A stretch of 19,476 nt of DNA from SZUA-521 sp041738285 (GTDB lineage: Bacteria > Pseudomonadota > Gammaproteobacteria > Pseudomonadales > Azotimanducaceae): the NCBI GenBank assembly GCA_041738285.1, contig JBGSQB010000070.1, positions 1-19,476 on the forward strand, written 5' to 3'. Both the position numbers and the translations under genes were made by a program. This document shows, one piece after another, positions 1 to 7,346 of the stretch. Positions within the stretch are counted from its first letter, which is position 1. Every line of letters begins with the position of its first letter. The notes under the pieces are model-generated. The model was not told the origin of the DNA and ran no database searches. It saw only the letters and a list, made by a program, of their open reading frames with translations.

Positions 1-10
1 CTCCCGTAGG

Positions 11-107
11 GCACGACCTGGCAGGGCGATGGCTGCGTTGCACGCCTTGCCAATATGCTTGATATGGGCTGCGGCGCGCGCCTTGCCATAGCCCTGCCAG
101 GTCGCGC
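11..107. repeat. Long imperfect inverted repeat (about 23-bp arms)
   Basis: Bases 11-33 are the reverse complement of bases 85-107 except at two positions (13/105 and 28/90), with a 13-bp perfect core (15-27 with 91-103). The enclosed 51 bases contain two copies of a GCCTTGCCA-type string. A second small hairpin (GCGCT-GAA-AGCGC) follows at about 104-115. No gene is apparent in 1-141. It could be an intergenic palindromic repeat element or the terminator hairpin of an upstream gene outside the window; there is no T-tract, so the repeat explanation is slightly preferred. Confidence 0.5.
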
Positions 108-141
108 TGAAAGCGCCATTGATTGCGGCGCACTACACTAG

Positions 142-1131
142 ATGTCTATGCGAACGCGTTCCGTCATTGGCGGCGTGTTCGCCATCGCGTTGCTGGGTCT
201 TGGACTGGCCGCGATGTATCCCGTGGTGACACCACGCGCCGATGCATCTGCGGTGCAATCGCGCAATTGGGCGTGTGATGCACGGTTTGGTGCGGATGTC
301 GCTCGCTATGTGGCGCCCCGTGCCGGCATCGATGCTTTCGTGCTGATGCGAGGTGTTGATCTCGTCCACAGCCAAGGCTTGGTTGATCTGCCGATCGATA
401 CGTACGCAGTCAGCGGCAGCATTCTCAGCCTGCTGTATGGCGTCGCCCAAGCTCAAGGACTCGTGGACGTGCGATCGACCCTGCGGCACCTACACATCGA
501 CGATGCGATGTTGCCGCTCACCACTGCGCAGCGCAAAACCCGCGTGCGCGACCTGCTGCAGTCACGATCCGGCATCGGAGACACCACCTGGAATGTCGAC
601 GTGCTGGGCACGATCCTCGAACGGGCGACGGGTCGAGGAATTGGCAATCTGATCGATGAATGGCTGGCGAAACCTACCGGTATGCAGGACTTTCTCCCCG
701 AGCATGTGATCTATCGGGACGCGGATCTGTCCGAGCATCGACACTTCACCGTCTTCATGTCGGCGCGGGACCTGGCGCGACTGGGCGCGCTGTTCTTGAG
801 CGATGGTCGCTGGGGAGATACGCAAGTCGTGCCCAGCGCGTGGCTCGATGAAAGCACGACCCGATATTCGGATGTCGAGGCTGGTCTGTACGAGGGTTAC
901 GGGTATCAGTGGTGGCTCGATGAAGACTTCGACACCGTTTGGGCCGACGGTTGGGCGGGGCAGTATCTGCTGGTCGACCGCGCCAACGAGTTGGTGATGG
1001 TGAGCCGCAACGATACCGGGCGTCGTCTGGGGGAAATCCTCTACTTCCGGCGGTTCGGCATGCTGGGAACTTCGACTGACCTCCAGGTCCTGTACGAGCG
1101 CGCGCTGGCCGCGCTCGCGGACGCCTGTTGA
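142..1131 (+). CDS. Beta-lactamase-fold (serine hydrolase family) protein, probably catalytically inactive
   Basis: The 329-residue protein begins with an N-terminal hydrophobic segment (about residues 7-26), a signal peptide or membrane anchor, so the rest is probably periplasmic. The body resembles class C beta-lactamase/EstB/6-aminohexanoate-dimer-hydrolase-like proteins: the helix following the nucleophile (ILSLLYGVAQAQGLVDV, residues 94-110), the VLGTILERATGR segment (154-165), the KPTGM turn (177-181) and the C-terminal GWAGQY strand (270-275). Family members have SxxK just before the ILSLLYG helix; here the four residues are A89-V-S-G92, so both the nucleophile Ser and the general-base Lys are absent. 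The stretch that normally holds YxN (residues 147-153) is also shortened. Seen: the fold-defining segments and the missing residues. Inferred: a non-catalytic paralogue, possibly peptidoglycan- or ligand-binding. The start has no clear Shine-Dalgarno; Met3 is an alternative. Confidence 0.8.
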   Translation: MSMRTRSVIGGVFAIALLGLGLAAMYPVVTPRADASAVQSRNWACDARFGADVARYVAPRAGIDAFVLMRGVDLVHSQGLVDLPIDTYAVSGSILSLLYGVAQAQGLVDVRSTLRHLHIDDAMLPLTTAQRKTRVRDLLQSRSGIGDTTWNVDVLGTILERATGRGIGNLIDEWLAKPTGMQDFLPEHVIYRDADLSEHRHFTVFMSARDLARLGALFLSDGRWGDTQVVPSAWLDESTTRYSDVEAGLYEGYGYQWWLDEDFDTVWADGWAGQYLLVDRANELVMVSRNDTGRRLGEILYFRRFGMLGTSTDLQVLYERALAALADAC

Positions 1132-1132
1132 C

Positions 1133-1291
1133 TCAGCCGCGTGGCTTGAACTCCGCAAGAATCCCGGGCGCGGACTCGAAAATCCGGCCGGCGGCAATCT
1201 CTTCGAGCAGCACGGCAAGGATGCCTTCGAGGTGGGCCACGTGACGCTCGAGCGCGAGCACGTGGGTCTTCAGTTCTTCGATATCGGTCAT
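1133..1291 (-). CDS. Small predicted coiled-coil protein, unknown function
   Basis: A 52-residue reading frame begins at Met 1291 and runs convergent to the beta-lactamase-like gene, with a single base between the two stop codons. It has heptad-like spacing of leucines, valines and isoleucines (about residues 4-28), suggesting a short coiled coil, followed by a tail ending in KPRG. The frame is open further upstream (Met at 1321, and to 1384), but the coiled coil begins right at 1291, so I chose that start; no start here has a convincing Shine-Dalgarno. I recognise no family. It could be a spurious frame in GC-rich DNA, but it occupies the only gap between two genes and does not overlap either of them. 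Confidence 0.4.
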   Translation of the reverse strand: MTDIEELKTHVLALERHVAHLEGILAVLLEEIAAGRIFESAPGILAEFKPRG

Positions 1292-1401
1292 GGCAAGGGT
1301 CCGCTGCTCTGGGGTCTGCATTGTGCCCGAATGGGCTCGACCTGTGCGCACGCGTCGGCGCGAGTAAGATGGGCGAACGATCACAGATGAGGGAGTGCAG
1401 C

Positions 1402-2205
1402 GTGGAACAGGCGATGCGGCAACCGATCAGCTATGTCGAGGGCCTCGCTCGATACTACGGTGCGATGGGGCACCCACCGTATCAGTGGACGGTGAACGAA
1501 ACCGCGCCGTGGCATGCGCATACGAAATCGCTGCGCCAGTCGCGGGTGACGATGCTCACTTCGGGCGGAATCTCGATGTGCTCGATGCCGGGCTTTGAAC
1601 CGATGGCACGCAACGATCATCGGCTCGACGCAATTCCCTCGGACACGTCCTCGTCCGACTTCCAGATTCACGATGCCTACTACAACCACGCTGACGCGGA
1701 CGTCGACATCAATTGTCAATTTCCGATCGATCGGTTGCGCGAACTCGTGGCAGCAGGCGAGATCGGCGCGTTGGCGCCGCGGTTCTGGAGCGGCTTCATG
1801 GGGCGCATCTACAACCGCTCGAAAGTGATCGAGGAGTCGGCCCCGGCGTTCGTCGCCGAACTCATCAAGGACGAAGTCGACCTGCTCATTGCGGTCCCGG
1901 CCTGACCCCTCGATCACCAGACCGTGGGTCTGGTATGTCGGGTCGCAGAAGCCGCAGGCGTCACGACGGTGTGCATTTCCACCGGCCGCGATCTCACCGA
2001 GCAGGTCAAGCCGCCGCGCAGCCTGTTCGTCAACTTCCCGATGGGCAATGCGTTTGGCAAGCCGTTCGACACGGCGATGCAGATGAACGTATTGCGATCG
2101 GCGCTCGCGCTCGTCGAGTCCGGCTCGGTGCCTGGAATGCTGGTCGACGCGCCCATGCGTTGGCCGGAGCCGTTCGAGTTCGCGCCGGGATCGTCAAACA
2201 TGTGA
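1402..2205 (+). CDS. Selenoprotein of the glycine/sarcosine/betaine/D-proline reductase B family (UGA read as Sec168)
   Basis: A GTG start at 1402 is preceded by GAGGGAG (1389-1395, 6-nt gap). The frame runs to an in-frame TGA at 1903-1905 and continues open in the same frame to the stop at 2203-2205, giving 267 residues with Sec at 168. Both sides of the TGA read as one protein: FPIDRLRELVAAGEIG (about residues 110-125) before it, and UPLDHQTVGLVCRVAEAAG (168-186), STGRDLTEQVKPPR and NFPMGNAFGKPFD after it. This matches my recollection of the GrdB/PrdB-like family, where a redox-active Cys or Sec sits before P-x-x-H-Q-T-V-G. GrdB and PrdB are the selenoprotein subunits of Stickland reductases; the role of the short proteobacterial homologues is not settled. 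A SECIS-like hairpin lies 10 nt past the UGA. A possible -10 (TAAGAT) lies at 1365-1370. The next gene starts 22 nt downstream. The alternative is a pseudogene with a nonsense mutation. Confidence 0.82.
1909..1942 (+). promoter_or_regulatory. Candidate bacterial SECIS element
   Basis: Inside the coding sequence, 1916-1923 pairs perfectly with 1927-1934 (8 bp) around a GUG apical loop at 1924-1926. A lower stem (1909-1913 with 1938-1942, one G-U pair) is separated by a small internal loop. There are 18 nt between the UGA and the apical loop, and the loop starts with G. This agrees with the known bacterial SECIS consensus as I recall it (loop about 16-37 nt after the UGA, short loop, G in its first positions), which is recognised by SelB to recode UGA as selenocysteine. 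Confidence 0.75.
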
Positions 2206-2227
2206 GGCAGGCAGGAATGGACCGCAA

Positions 2228-3535
2228 TTGAAGGACAGTGACCTGACTTCGCGCCTGTCGCGACTGATGGATCTCGGGATCGACTATCTCAGTCAGCCCG
2301 CGACCCTCTATCAGCTCGGCATTCTCGGCGTGCTGTTTCTCGGTGCATGGGTTCTGTCGAATCGTGTAGAACCGGAGTTCGAAGCGCGCGCGCGCAACAT
2401 CAAAGGCGATCCAAGTCTGTTGCGCGTCGTGATTGCGCTGCTGCGGCGCCTCGAGTGGGTTTTCTTTGTGACCTTCGCCGGTATCGCCGTGTTGCTGATG
2501 CGGGGGCTACAGTGGCCCGAGTCGAGCCAGTTGGTGTGGACGGCCATGGTGCTGGCATTGGCATGGCTCGTCATCGCGGTGCTGTCGCGCACGATTCACA
2601 GCCGCGCCATGGCGAGACTCATCGCCGTGCTGGGATGGGGCTACGTTGCGCTCGTCATTCTCGGCGTCACCGCCGAAGCGGCCGCGCTGCTCGACGACGT
2701 CGGCTTCGCTGTTGGCAAGTTCCGCTTGTCGCTCCTGCTACTTCTGAAGGCTGTGGTCTTCCTCGGCATTCTGCTGTGGCTCGCCGTTACCTTCGGCAAT
2801 TTCCTCGACAACCGCATTCAGCGCTCCGAAGAGCTCACGCCGTCGTTGCGGGTCCTCGTCGGCAAGATTCTGAAGATAAGCCTCATTGTGGTCGCCGCGC
2901 TGGTGGCGATCTCCGGCGTCGGCATCGATCTGACGGTGTTTACGGTGTTGTCTGGCGCGATCGGTGTCGGTATCGGCTTCGGCCTGCAGAAAGTCGTCTC
3001 CAACTTCATCTCCGGCATCATCATACTGATGGACCGGTCGATCAAACCCGGCGACACCATCACGCTGGGCGATACGTTTGGATGGGTGCGCGAACTGCGC
3101 GCACGATTCGTATCGGTCGTCACCCGGGACGGCCGCGAATATCTCATTCCAAACGAAGACTTCATCACCCGCGAAGTGATCAACTGGTCGTTCTCAGACG
3201 ACTACGTGCGCCTCGAAGTCGAATTCGGTGTCTCCTACGACAGCGATCCCCATGAGGTAACTGCGCTCGCCATTGCTGCGCCACTGACGATTGGTCGTGT
3301 GATCGCCAATCGCCAGCCCGTGTGCTGGCTGACGGGATTTGGCGATTCGTCACTGGATTTCGTGCTGCGCTTCTGGATCAGAGATCCGCGTGAAGGACTC
3401 GCAAACATTCGCGGCATGGTGCTGCTTGCGCTGTGGGACACGTTCAAGGAGCACGGCATCAAGATCCCGTACCCACATCGCGAATTGATCATGAAGGCGC
3501 CGGAGATCGACCTGCGCCGGGAAGGAGATGGTTAG
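2228..3535 (+). CDS. MscS-family mechanosensitive channel
   Basis: The protein has 435 residues. About seven hydrophobic segments (roughly 24-42, 76-93, 104-120, 131-150, 166-190, 212-232 and 236-258) lead into the MscS pore-helix signature GAIGVGIGFGLQ (243-254). The beta domain follows, with MDRSIKPGD (268-276), the YLIPN motif (305-309) and WSFSD (320-324), and then a cytoplasmic alpha/beta C-terminus. Such channels sit in the inner membrane and release solutes on hypo-osmotic shock; at this length it is an extended MscS-like channel rather than the 286-residue E. coli type. The start is TTG at 2228, with AGGA at 2213-2216 upstream; Met at 2270 is an alternative. It follows the selenoprotein gene after 22 nt, so co-transcription is likely though no functional link is obvious. 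No key motif is missing. Confidence 0.92.
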   Translation: MKDSDLTSRLSRLMDLGIDYLSQPATLYQLGILGVLFLGAWVLSNRVEPEFEARARNIKGDPSLLRVVIALLRRLEWVFFVTFAGIAVLLMRGLQWPESSQLVWTAMVLALAWLVIAVLSRTIHSRAMARLIAVLGWGYVALVILGVTAEAAALLDDVGFAVGKFRLSLLLLLKAVVFLGILLWLAVTFGNFLDNRIQRSEELTPSLRVLVGKILKISLIVVAALVAISGVGIDLTVFTVLSGAIGVGIGFGLQKVVSNFISGIIILMDRSIKPGDTITLGDTFGWVRELRARFVSVVTRDGREYLIPNEDFITREVINWSFSDDYVRLEVEFGVSYDSDPHEVTALAIAAPLTIGRVIANRQPVCWLTGFGDSSLDFVLRFWIRDPREGLANIRGMVLLALWDTFKEHGIKIPYPHRELIMKAPEIDLRREGDG

Positions 3536-3598
3536 GTGATCCGAGGAGCCAGCCGGTATAGTGGCCAACGCGTCCGCAGGCAGTTGTAGGAGTCATCG

Positions 3599-4636
3599 GT
3601 GTCCGTGATCAGCCGACCCGCGCTGAAGAAGTCGATCCGCGCCTTTCGCGCGCCCTCCGACCTGCGTGCGGTCGCATTGCTTGCGCTGGATCTCGCGCTG
3701 TTCGCCGCCGCGATGACCTTCACCGTGATCGCCGAGCATGTCGCGCTCAAACTCTGTGGTGGCGCACTCGTGGGCCTTGCGATCGCGCGCCTCTTCATCA
3801 TCGGCCACGACGCCTGTCACCAGTGCTTCGTTTCCAACCGCGACTGGAATCGCCGTATCGGCTGGCTTGCGTTCCTGCCATCGCTGACCACCTACAGCTT
3901 GTGGGAAGCGGGCCACAATCTCGGCCATCACGTGTATACCAACCTGCGCGGTCGTGACTATGTCTGGACACCGATGTCCAAGGCCGACTTCGATGCGCTG
4001 TCGCCCTTTGGACGTGCAATGGAGCGCTTCTACCGGTCTGGATTCGGCTACGGTGCCTACTACCTGGTCGAACTGTGGTGGAAGAAGTTGTTCTTCCCCA
4101 GTGCGACCGAGATGCCGGGTCGTCGTCCCGTGCACCGGCGCGATTCGTTCATCGTCGGCATGTTCGCTGCGATGTGGGTCGCGGCTCTTGCAGTGGCCGC
4201 ACAATTGCTCGGACAGTCGATATTGATCATGATTGTGATGGCATTCATCTGGCCGCTTGCGCTGTGGAGCCTGATCATGGGGGCGGTGATCTACTTCCAT
4301 CACACGCATCCGGATCTCGCGTGGTACGACGATGCCAACCTGTGGGAGTCCAAACGCGACGGCGTATCGACCACCATGCACATCACGTTCCCCGCGCGAC
4401 TGGGCTGGATGCTGAACAACATCATGACGCATCCTGTGCACCACCTGGACGTTCGAATCCCGCTGTACCGCGTCGAAGCGGCGCAGAAGGCGCTGGAAGG
4501 CGTCACTGTTCTGGAACAACCCTTGACGCTCAAGTACATCATCGACTGCACGCGGCGATGCAAACTCTACGACTACGATGCCCGGCGGTGGATGGATTTC
4601 TCGGGCAGGTACACGAGCAGTGCCCACGCCGGCTAG
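3599..4636 (+). CDS. Membrane fatty acid desaturase
   Basis: The 345-residue protein starts at GTG 3599 behind TAGGAG (3587-3592, 6-nt gap). The three histidine clusters of di-iron membrane desaturases are intact: HDACH (70-74), HNLGHH (106-111) and HPVHH (278-282), with an extra HHTH at 234-237. Hydrophobic segments at about 25-66, 85-100, 185-204 and 207-235 fit an inner-membrane enzyme. The family introduces a double bond into acyl chains using O2 and an electron donor; the regiospecificity cannot be read from the sequence, although the box pattern is closer to DesA/omega-type acyl desaturases than to sphingolipid or sterol types. A TATAGT at 3557-3562 could be a -10 box, but I see no good -35, so read-through from upstream is also possible. 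The hydrolase gene follows after 14 nt. Confidence 0.9.
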   Translation: MSVISRPALKKSIRAFRAPSDLRAVALLALDLALFAAAMTFTVIAEHVALKLCGGALVGLAIARLFIIGHDACHQCFVSNRDWNRRIGWLAFLPSLTTYSLWEAGHNLGHHVYTNLRGRDYVWTPMSKADFDALSPFGRAMERFYRSGFGYGAYYLVELWWKKLFFPSATEMPGRRPVHRRDSFIVGMFAAMWVAALAVAAQLLGQSILIMIVMAFIWPLALWSLIMGAVIYFHHTHPDLAWYDDANLWESKRDGVSTTMHITFPARLGWMLNNIMTHPVHHLDVRIPLYRVEAAQKALEGVTVLEQPLTLKYIIDCTRRCKLYDYDARRWMDFSGRYTSSAHAG

Positions 4637-4650
4637 GCCTGCGACAGTCA

Positions 4651-5622
4651 ATGAGTGCCGATAGCGCCAGATTCTGCGACCGCCACGTGGAATTCGAAGG
4701 CGGCATCGTTGGCGAGTCGATCACATTCGACTCGGCGAACCCACGCAACTATTTCGATGTGATCAGCAGGCGCAACGCGCTGCCGCCCGCGACGATCGAC
4801 GGTAAGCTCTTCCTTCCTCGCATCAGCGGCCGCGTTGCCTGTGTAATCCTAGTTCCGGGCAGCCTTGGGGTCGCTCCCTCGCATCTCATGCATGCGCAGC
4901 AGCTGACTCAGCGCGGCGTGGCCGCGTTCGTGATCGACCCCTTCGGTGCGCGCGGCGTGTCATCGACGGTCGCCAATCAAACGCAGTATTCCTTTGCGGC
5001 CAGCGCGTTCGATGTGCTGGGGGCGGTATCTGCTCTCGCGGCGCGCCCTGACATCGATACACAGCGAATTGGTGCGCAAGGTCATAGTCGCGGTGGTTCG
5101 GCCGTGTTGACCGCCGCAACGCGTCCATTCGCAGATGCTGTGCTCGAACGCGGTGCGCGGCGACTGCGTGCCGTGTATGCCGCGTATCCGTGGAGCGGTC
5201 ATCAGTTCCTCGATTGCGACATCGCATCCACCGTGGTGCGCGCTGTCGTCGGCGATCGCGATGAGTGGTGTCTTGCGCAACAGGTGCAAGGCCATGTGCG
5301 CGCCATGCAGCTGATGGGCGGCAATGCCAGCGTGCGCATCTTTGCTGGCGCCCACCACAGCTTCGATCGCGACACGCCGATCGAGCTCGTCGCCGATGCA
5401 TCGGTTTCTCCCGGGGCGCCGACGGCGTACGTTGCCGACGACGGCGCCTTTGTTCACCCGTTGACGGGTATTGCGGATCCAGATCTCGTCGATCGCGACC
5501 TGATGGTGTACGGACTCAAAGCCGGCTATGGCCGCGTGGGCGCACGCATCGGCAGCGCTGCGGGTGACGCGGCCGCGTTTCGGGACGACATGTTGAGTTT
5601 CTGGGATGCGCAGCTGGTCTGA
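4651..5622 (+). CDS. Dienelactone hydrolase-like alpha/beta hydrolase
   Basis: I chose Met 4651, giving 323 residues. The same frame is open back to 4075, but that part lies inside the desaturase gene. Alpha/beta-hydrolase features are present in order: VILVPGSLG with the oxyanion region (65-73), the nucleophile elbow GHSRGG with Ser146, the acid strand VVGDRDE with Asp204 (or Asp202), and GAHHSF with the catalytic His at 235 or 236. This order and the overall length match the dienelactone hydrolase family. Members hydrolyse esters or lactones; the substrate is unknown. There is no signal peptide, so it is probably cytoplasmic. It probably shares a transcript with the desaturase upstream. Its last 107 bases overlap the tail of the oppositely oriented Rieske remnant. 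Confidence 0.85.
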   Translation: MSADSARFCDRHVEFEGGIVGESITFDSANPRNYFDVISRRNALPPATIDGKLFLPRISGRVACVILVPGSLGVAPSHLMHAQQLTQRGVAAFVIDPFGARGVSSTVANQTQYSFAASAFDVLGAVSALAARPDIDTQRIGAQGHSRGGSAVLTAATRPFADAVLERGARRLRAVYAAYPWSGHQFLDCDIASTVVRAVVGDRDEWCLAQQVQGHVRAMQLMGGNASVRIFAGAHHSFDRDTPIELVADASVSPGAPTAYVADDGAFVHPLTGIADPDLVDRDLMVYGLKAGYGRVGARIGSAAGDAAAFRDDMLSFWDAQLV

Positions 5623-6085
5623 TGAGACGATGCCGGCCAGGTGAAGCAGACCGTGGAATGGACGATGGCGGAGAAGCCAAGCGCATCAAAAGGCAGCGGA
5701 TCGCCGATACCCGTTCGCCGACACCAGCCGCTGTGTCGAACTCCCAGCGGTGGAAGGCACACCGGATACGATTGTCGACCACCTTGCCGGCCGCCAGATC
5801 CGCGCCGAGGTGCGGGCAGTACGCGAACATCACGGTGGCCATGCCGTCATCGCCGCGGAAGATCACGATGCGGCCGTCGAGAAATGGTGGTCCTACGACC
5901 GCGCCCGGAACCACTGCTTGCGACGTGCAGACTGGGAACCAGGACTCGATGAATAGGCCATCCTGTCCCTCTGCGGGGACCGGTTTGCTGAGGGTTGCAC
6001 CCGTACAGGGTGCCGTTGCGATCTCGCGTGGCTGCCTCACTTGGCCGCCTCCGAGCGTTGCGATCAGTTGCCGCATTACGCACAC
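5516..6085 (-). pseudogene. Truncated Rieske oxygenase: N-terminal [2Fe-2S] domain only
   Basis: The first ~130 residues of this 189-codon frame resemble the N-terminus of Rieske non-haem iron oxygenase alpha subunits: a short lead-in, the ESWFPVCTSQAV stretch, and a complete cluster motif C90-P-H92 ... C109-A-F-H112 (C-x-H-x16-C-x2-H) followed by RWEF. Beyond about residue 130 (near 5695) the translation becomes Arg/Pro/Ser-rich, has no Rieske character, and runs antisense into the end of the hydrolase gene. Full-length alpha subunits of this kind have roughly 350-450 residues with a mononuclear iron site; that part is absent in all three frames of this strand. Most likely a decayed remnant; a small ferredoxin-like product is a weaker possibility. 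The start is GTG 6085 or ATG 6076. It is divergent from the CoA-transferase across 81 bp in which I see no clear promoter. Confidence 0.7.
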
Positions 6086-6166
6086 CTGCCAGGCGAAGAT
6101 TGCCAGTGGCGATGAGTTCAGTTAGAAGAGCCAGACGCCTGCGCCGCCGCGCGGGCAGGGAGGCAT

Positions 6167-7333
6167 ATGCGTTATCCGCTCGAAGGGCTCAAGGTTCTCG
6201 ACTTTTCGCGCGTGCTTGCGGGCCCCTTCGCGGGTCGCATGTTGTGCGACCTGGGCGCCGATGTGGTCAAGATCGAACCACCGGACGGCGACATTACCCG
6301 TCTGTGGGGCAAGCAGATCGCGGGCATCCCGGGTTACTTCCATCAGCAGAATGTCGGCAAGCGCAACATCTGCATCGACCTGCGCGCGCATGGCGCGCGC
6401 GAACTCGTTGGTGAACTGGTCGCTCAAGCCGACATCCTGATCGAAAATTATCGCCCGGACGTGATGGGTCGCCTCGGCCTCGGCTACGATGCGCTGAGTC
6501 TGATCAATCCTCGACTGATTCAACTGTCGATTTCCGGATTCGGACACAACGGTCCCGAGTCATGGCGACCGGCTTACGCACCCGTTGTGCATGCCGAAGC
6601 GGGTCTGATTCATCGCGCCGCAACACGCGGTGAGACGCCGTTCCGCGATCTTCCACTGTCGGTGGCCGATACCAACGCATCGCTTCATGGCCTGGTCGGG
6701 TTGCTCGCCGCAGTGATCATGCGTGGGCGGACCGGGCGCGGCCAACACATCGACATTGCGATGATCGATGCGACGGTTACCACCGATGACCAGCTGCACT
6801 ACGAGATGGAGGACTCGGGCGGCACGGGCCCGTTGCGCAACGAAGTCTGGCAAACGGCGATCGGGCCCATTCTGGTGTCGACCGATGTGCGTCATCTATG
6901 GAAGCTCTTGTCCACGAGATGTGGCGTGGCAGAACCTTCCACCCCCAACATGAATCTGGCTGCAAAGATCGCAGCGCGTCATCGGGCGATTGCCGATTAC
7001 TTCAGCACCTTCGAGAATCGCGATGCGCTGACCGCAGCGATGAATGAGTTGAATCTCGCCTGGGGTGATGTGCGCAATGGGACCACCATTCGCGAGCAAC
7101 CGACAATCAAGGCGCGTGGTGCGATTGTCGACGTGGATGATCGCAATGGTGGTACTCGTCCGACCACGCAGTCACCGTATCGGTTCTCGGCAGCCCGCAG
7201 TGGCGTGCGCGGCGTGACCGCGCGCCGCGGTGAACATAACTCCGAAGTGCTCGCCCAGTGGCTGCAGAAGTCGGCTGCAGAGATTGCCGCGCTGACGGTC
7301 GGGGGTGTTCTCCAGGCGGAGCCTGCGCAGTAG
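6167..7333 (+). CDS. Class III (CaiB/BaiF) CoA-transferase
   Basis: The 388-residue protein starts at ATG 6167 behind AGGGAGG (6157-6163). Family hallmarks: LEGLKVLDFSRVLAGPFAG near the N-terminus (5-23), LGADVVKIEPPDGD (29-42), the QNVGKRNICIDL segment (61-72), LIENYRPDVMGRLGLGY (91-107) and the catalytic Asp at 168 within SVADTNASLHG. These enzymes move CoA between acyl-CoA and a free acid via an aspartyl-CoA anhydride; substrates include carnitine, bile acids, formate/oxalate, and 2-methyl-branched acids (the related racemases). The acyl group here cannot be assigned. Nearby Rieske, BVMO and thiolase genes suggest a catabolic role (inference). It converges on uup with 13 bp between the stops. 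Confidence 0.93.
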   Translation: MRYPLEGLKVLDFSRVLAGPFAGRMLCDLGADVVKIEPPDGDITRLWGKQIAGIPGYFHQQNVGKRNICIDLRAHGARELVGELVAQADILIENYRPDVMGRLGLGYDALSLINPRLIQLSISGFGHNGPESWRPAYAPVVHAEAGLIHRAATRGETPFRDLPLSVADTNASLHGLVGLLAAVIMRGRTGRGQHIDIAMIDATVTTDDQLHYEMEDSGGTGPLRNEVWQTAIGPILVSTDVRHLWKLLSTRCGVAEPSTPNMNLAAKIAARHRAIADYFSTFENRDALTAAMNELNLAWGDVRNGTTIREQPTIKARGAIVDVDDRNGGTRPTTQSPYRFSAARSGVRGVTARRGEHNSEVLAQWLQKSAAEIAALTVGGVLQAEPAQ

Positions 7334-7346
7334 CCAAGGGCACCGC

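Noticed and set aside
1381..1917. A 178-codon minus-strand frame opposite the selenoprotein gene
   Set aside because: Antisense shadow, Arg/His-rich, with no recognisable motif; the plus strand carries the family signature.
1924..2205. A separate 93-codon gene starting at GTG 1924
   Set aside because: It is in the same frame as the upstream coding sequence, has no ribosome-binding site, starts in the hairpin loop, and continues the same protein family across the UGA.
4075..4650. N-terminal extension of the dienelactone hydrolase frame
   Set aside because: It lies inside the desaturase gene in another frame; hydrolase homology starts only after Met 4651.
3593..4651. A 352-codon minus-strand frame over the desaturase
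   Set aside because: It mirrors the desaturase almost end to end and is Arg/His-rich with no recognisable motif; the desaturase has all three histidine boxes and a strong ribosome-binding site.
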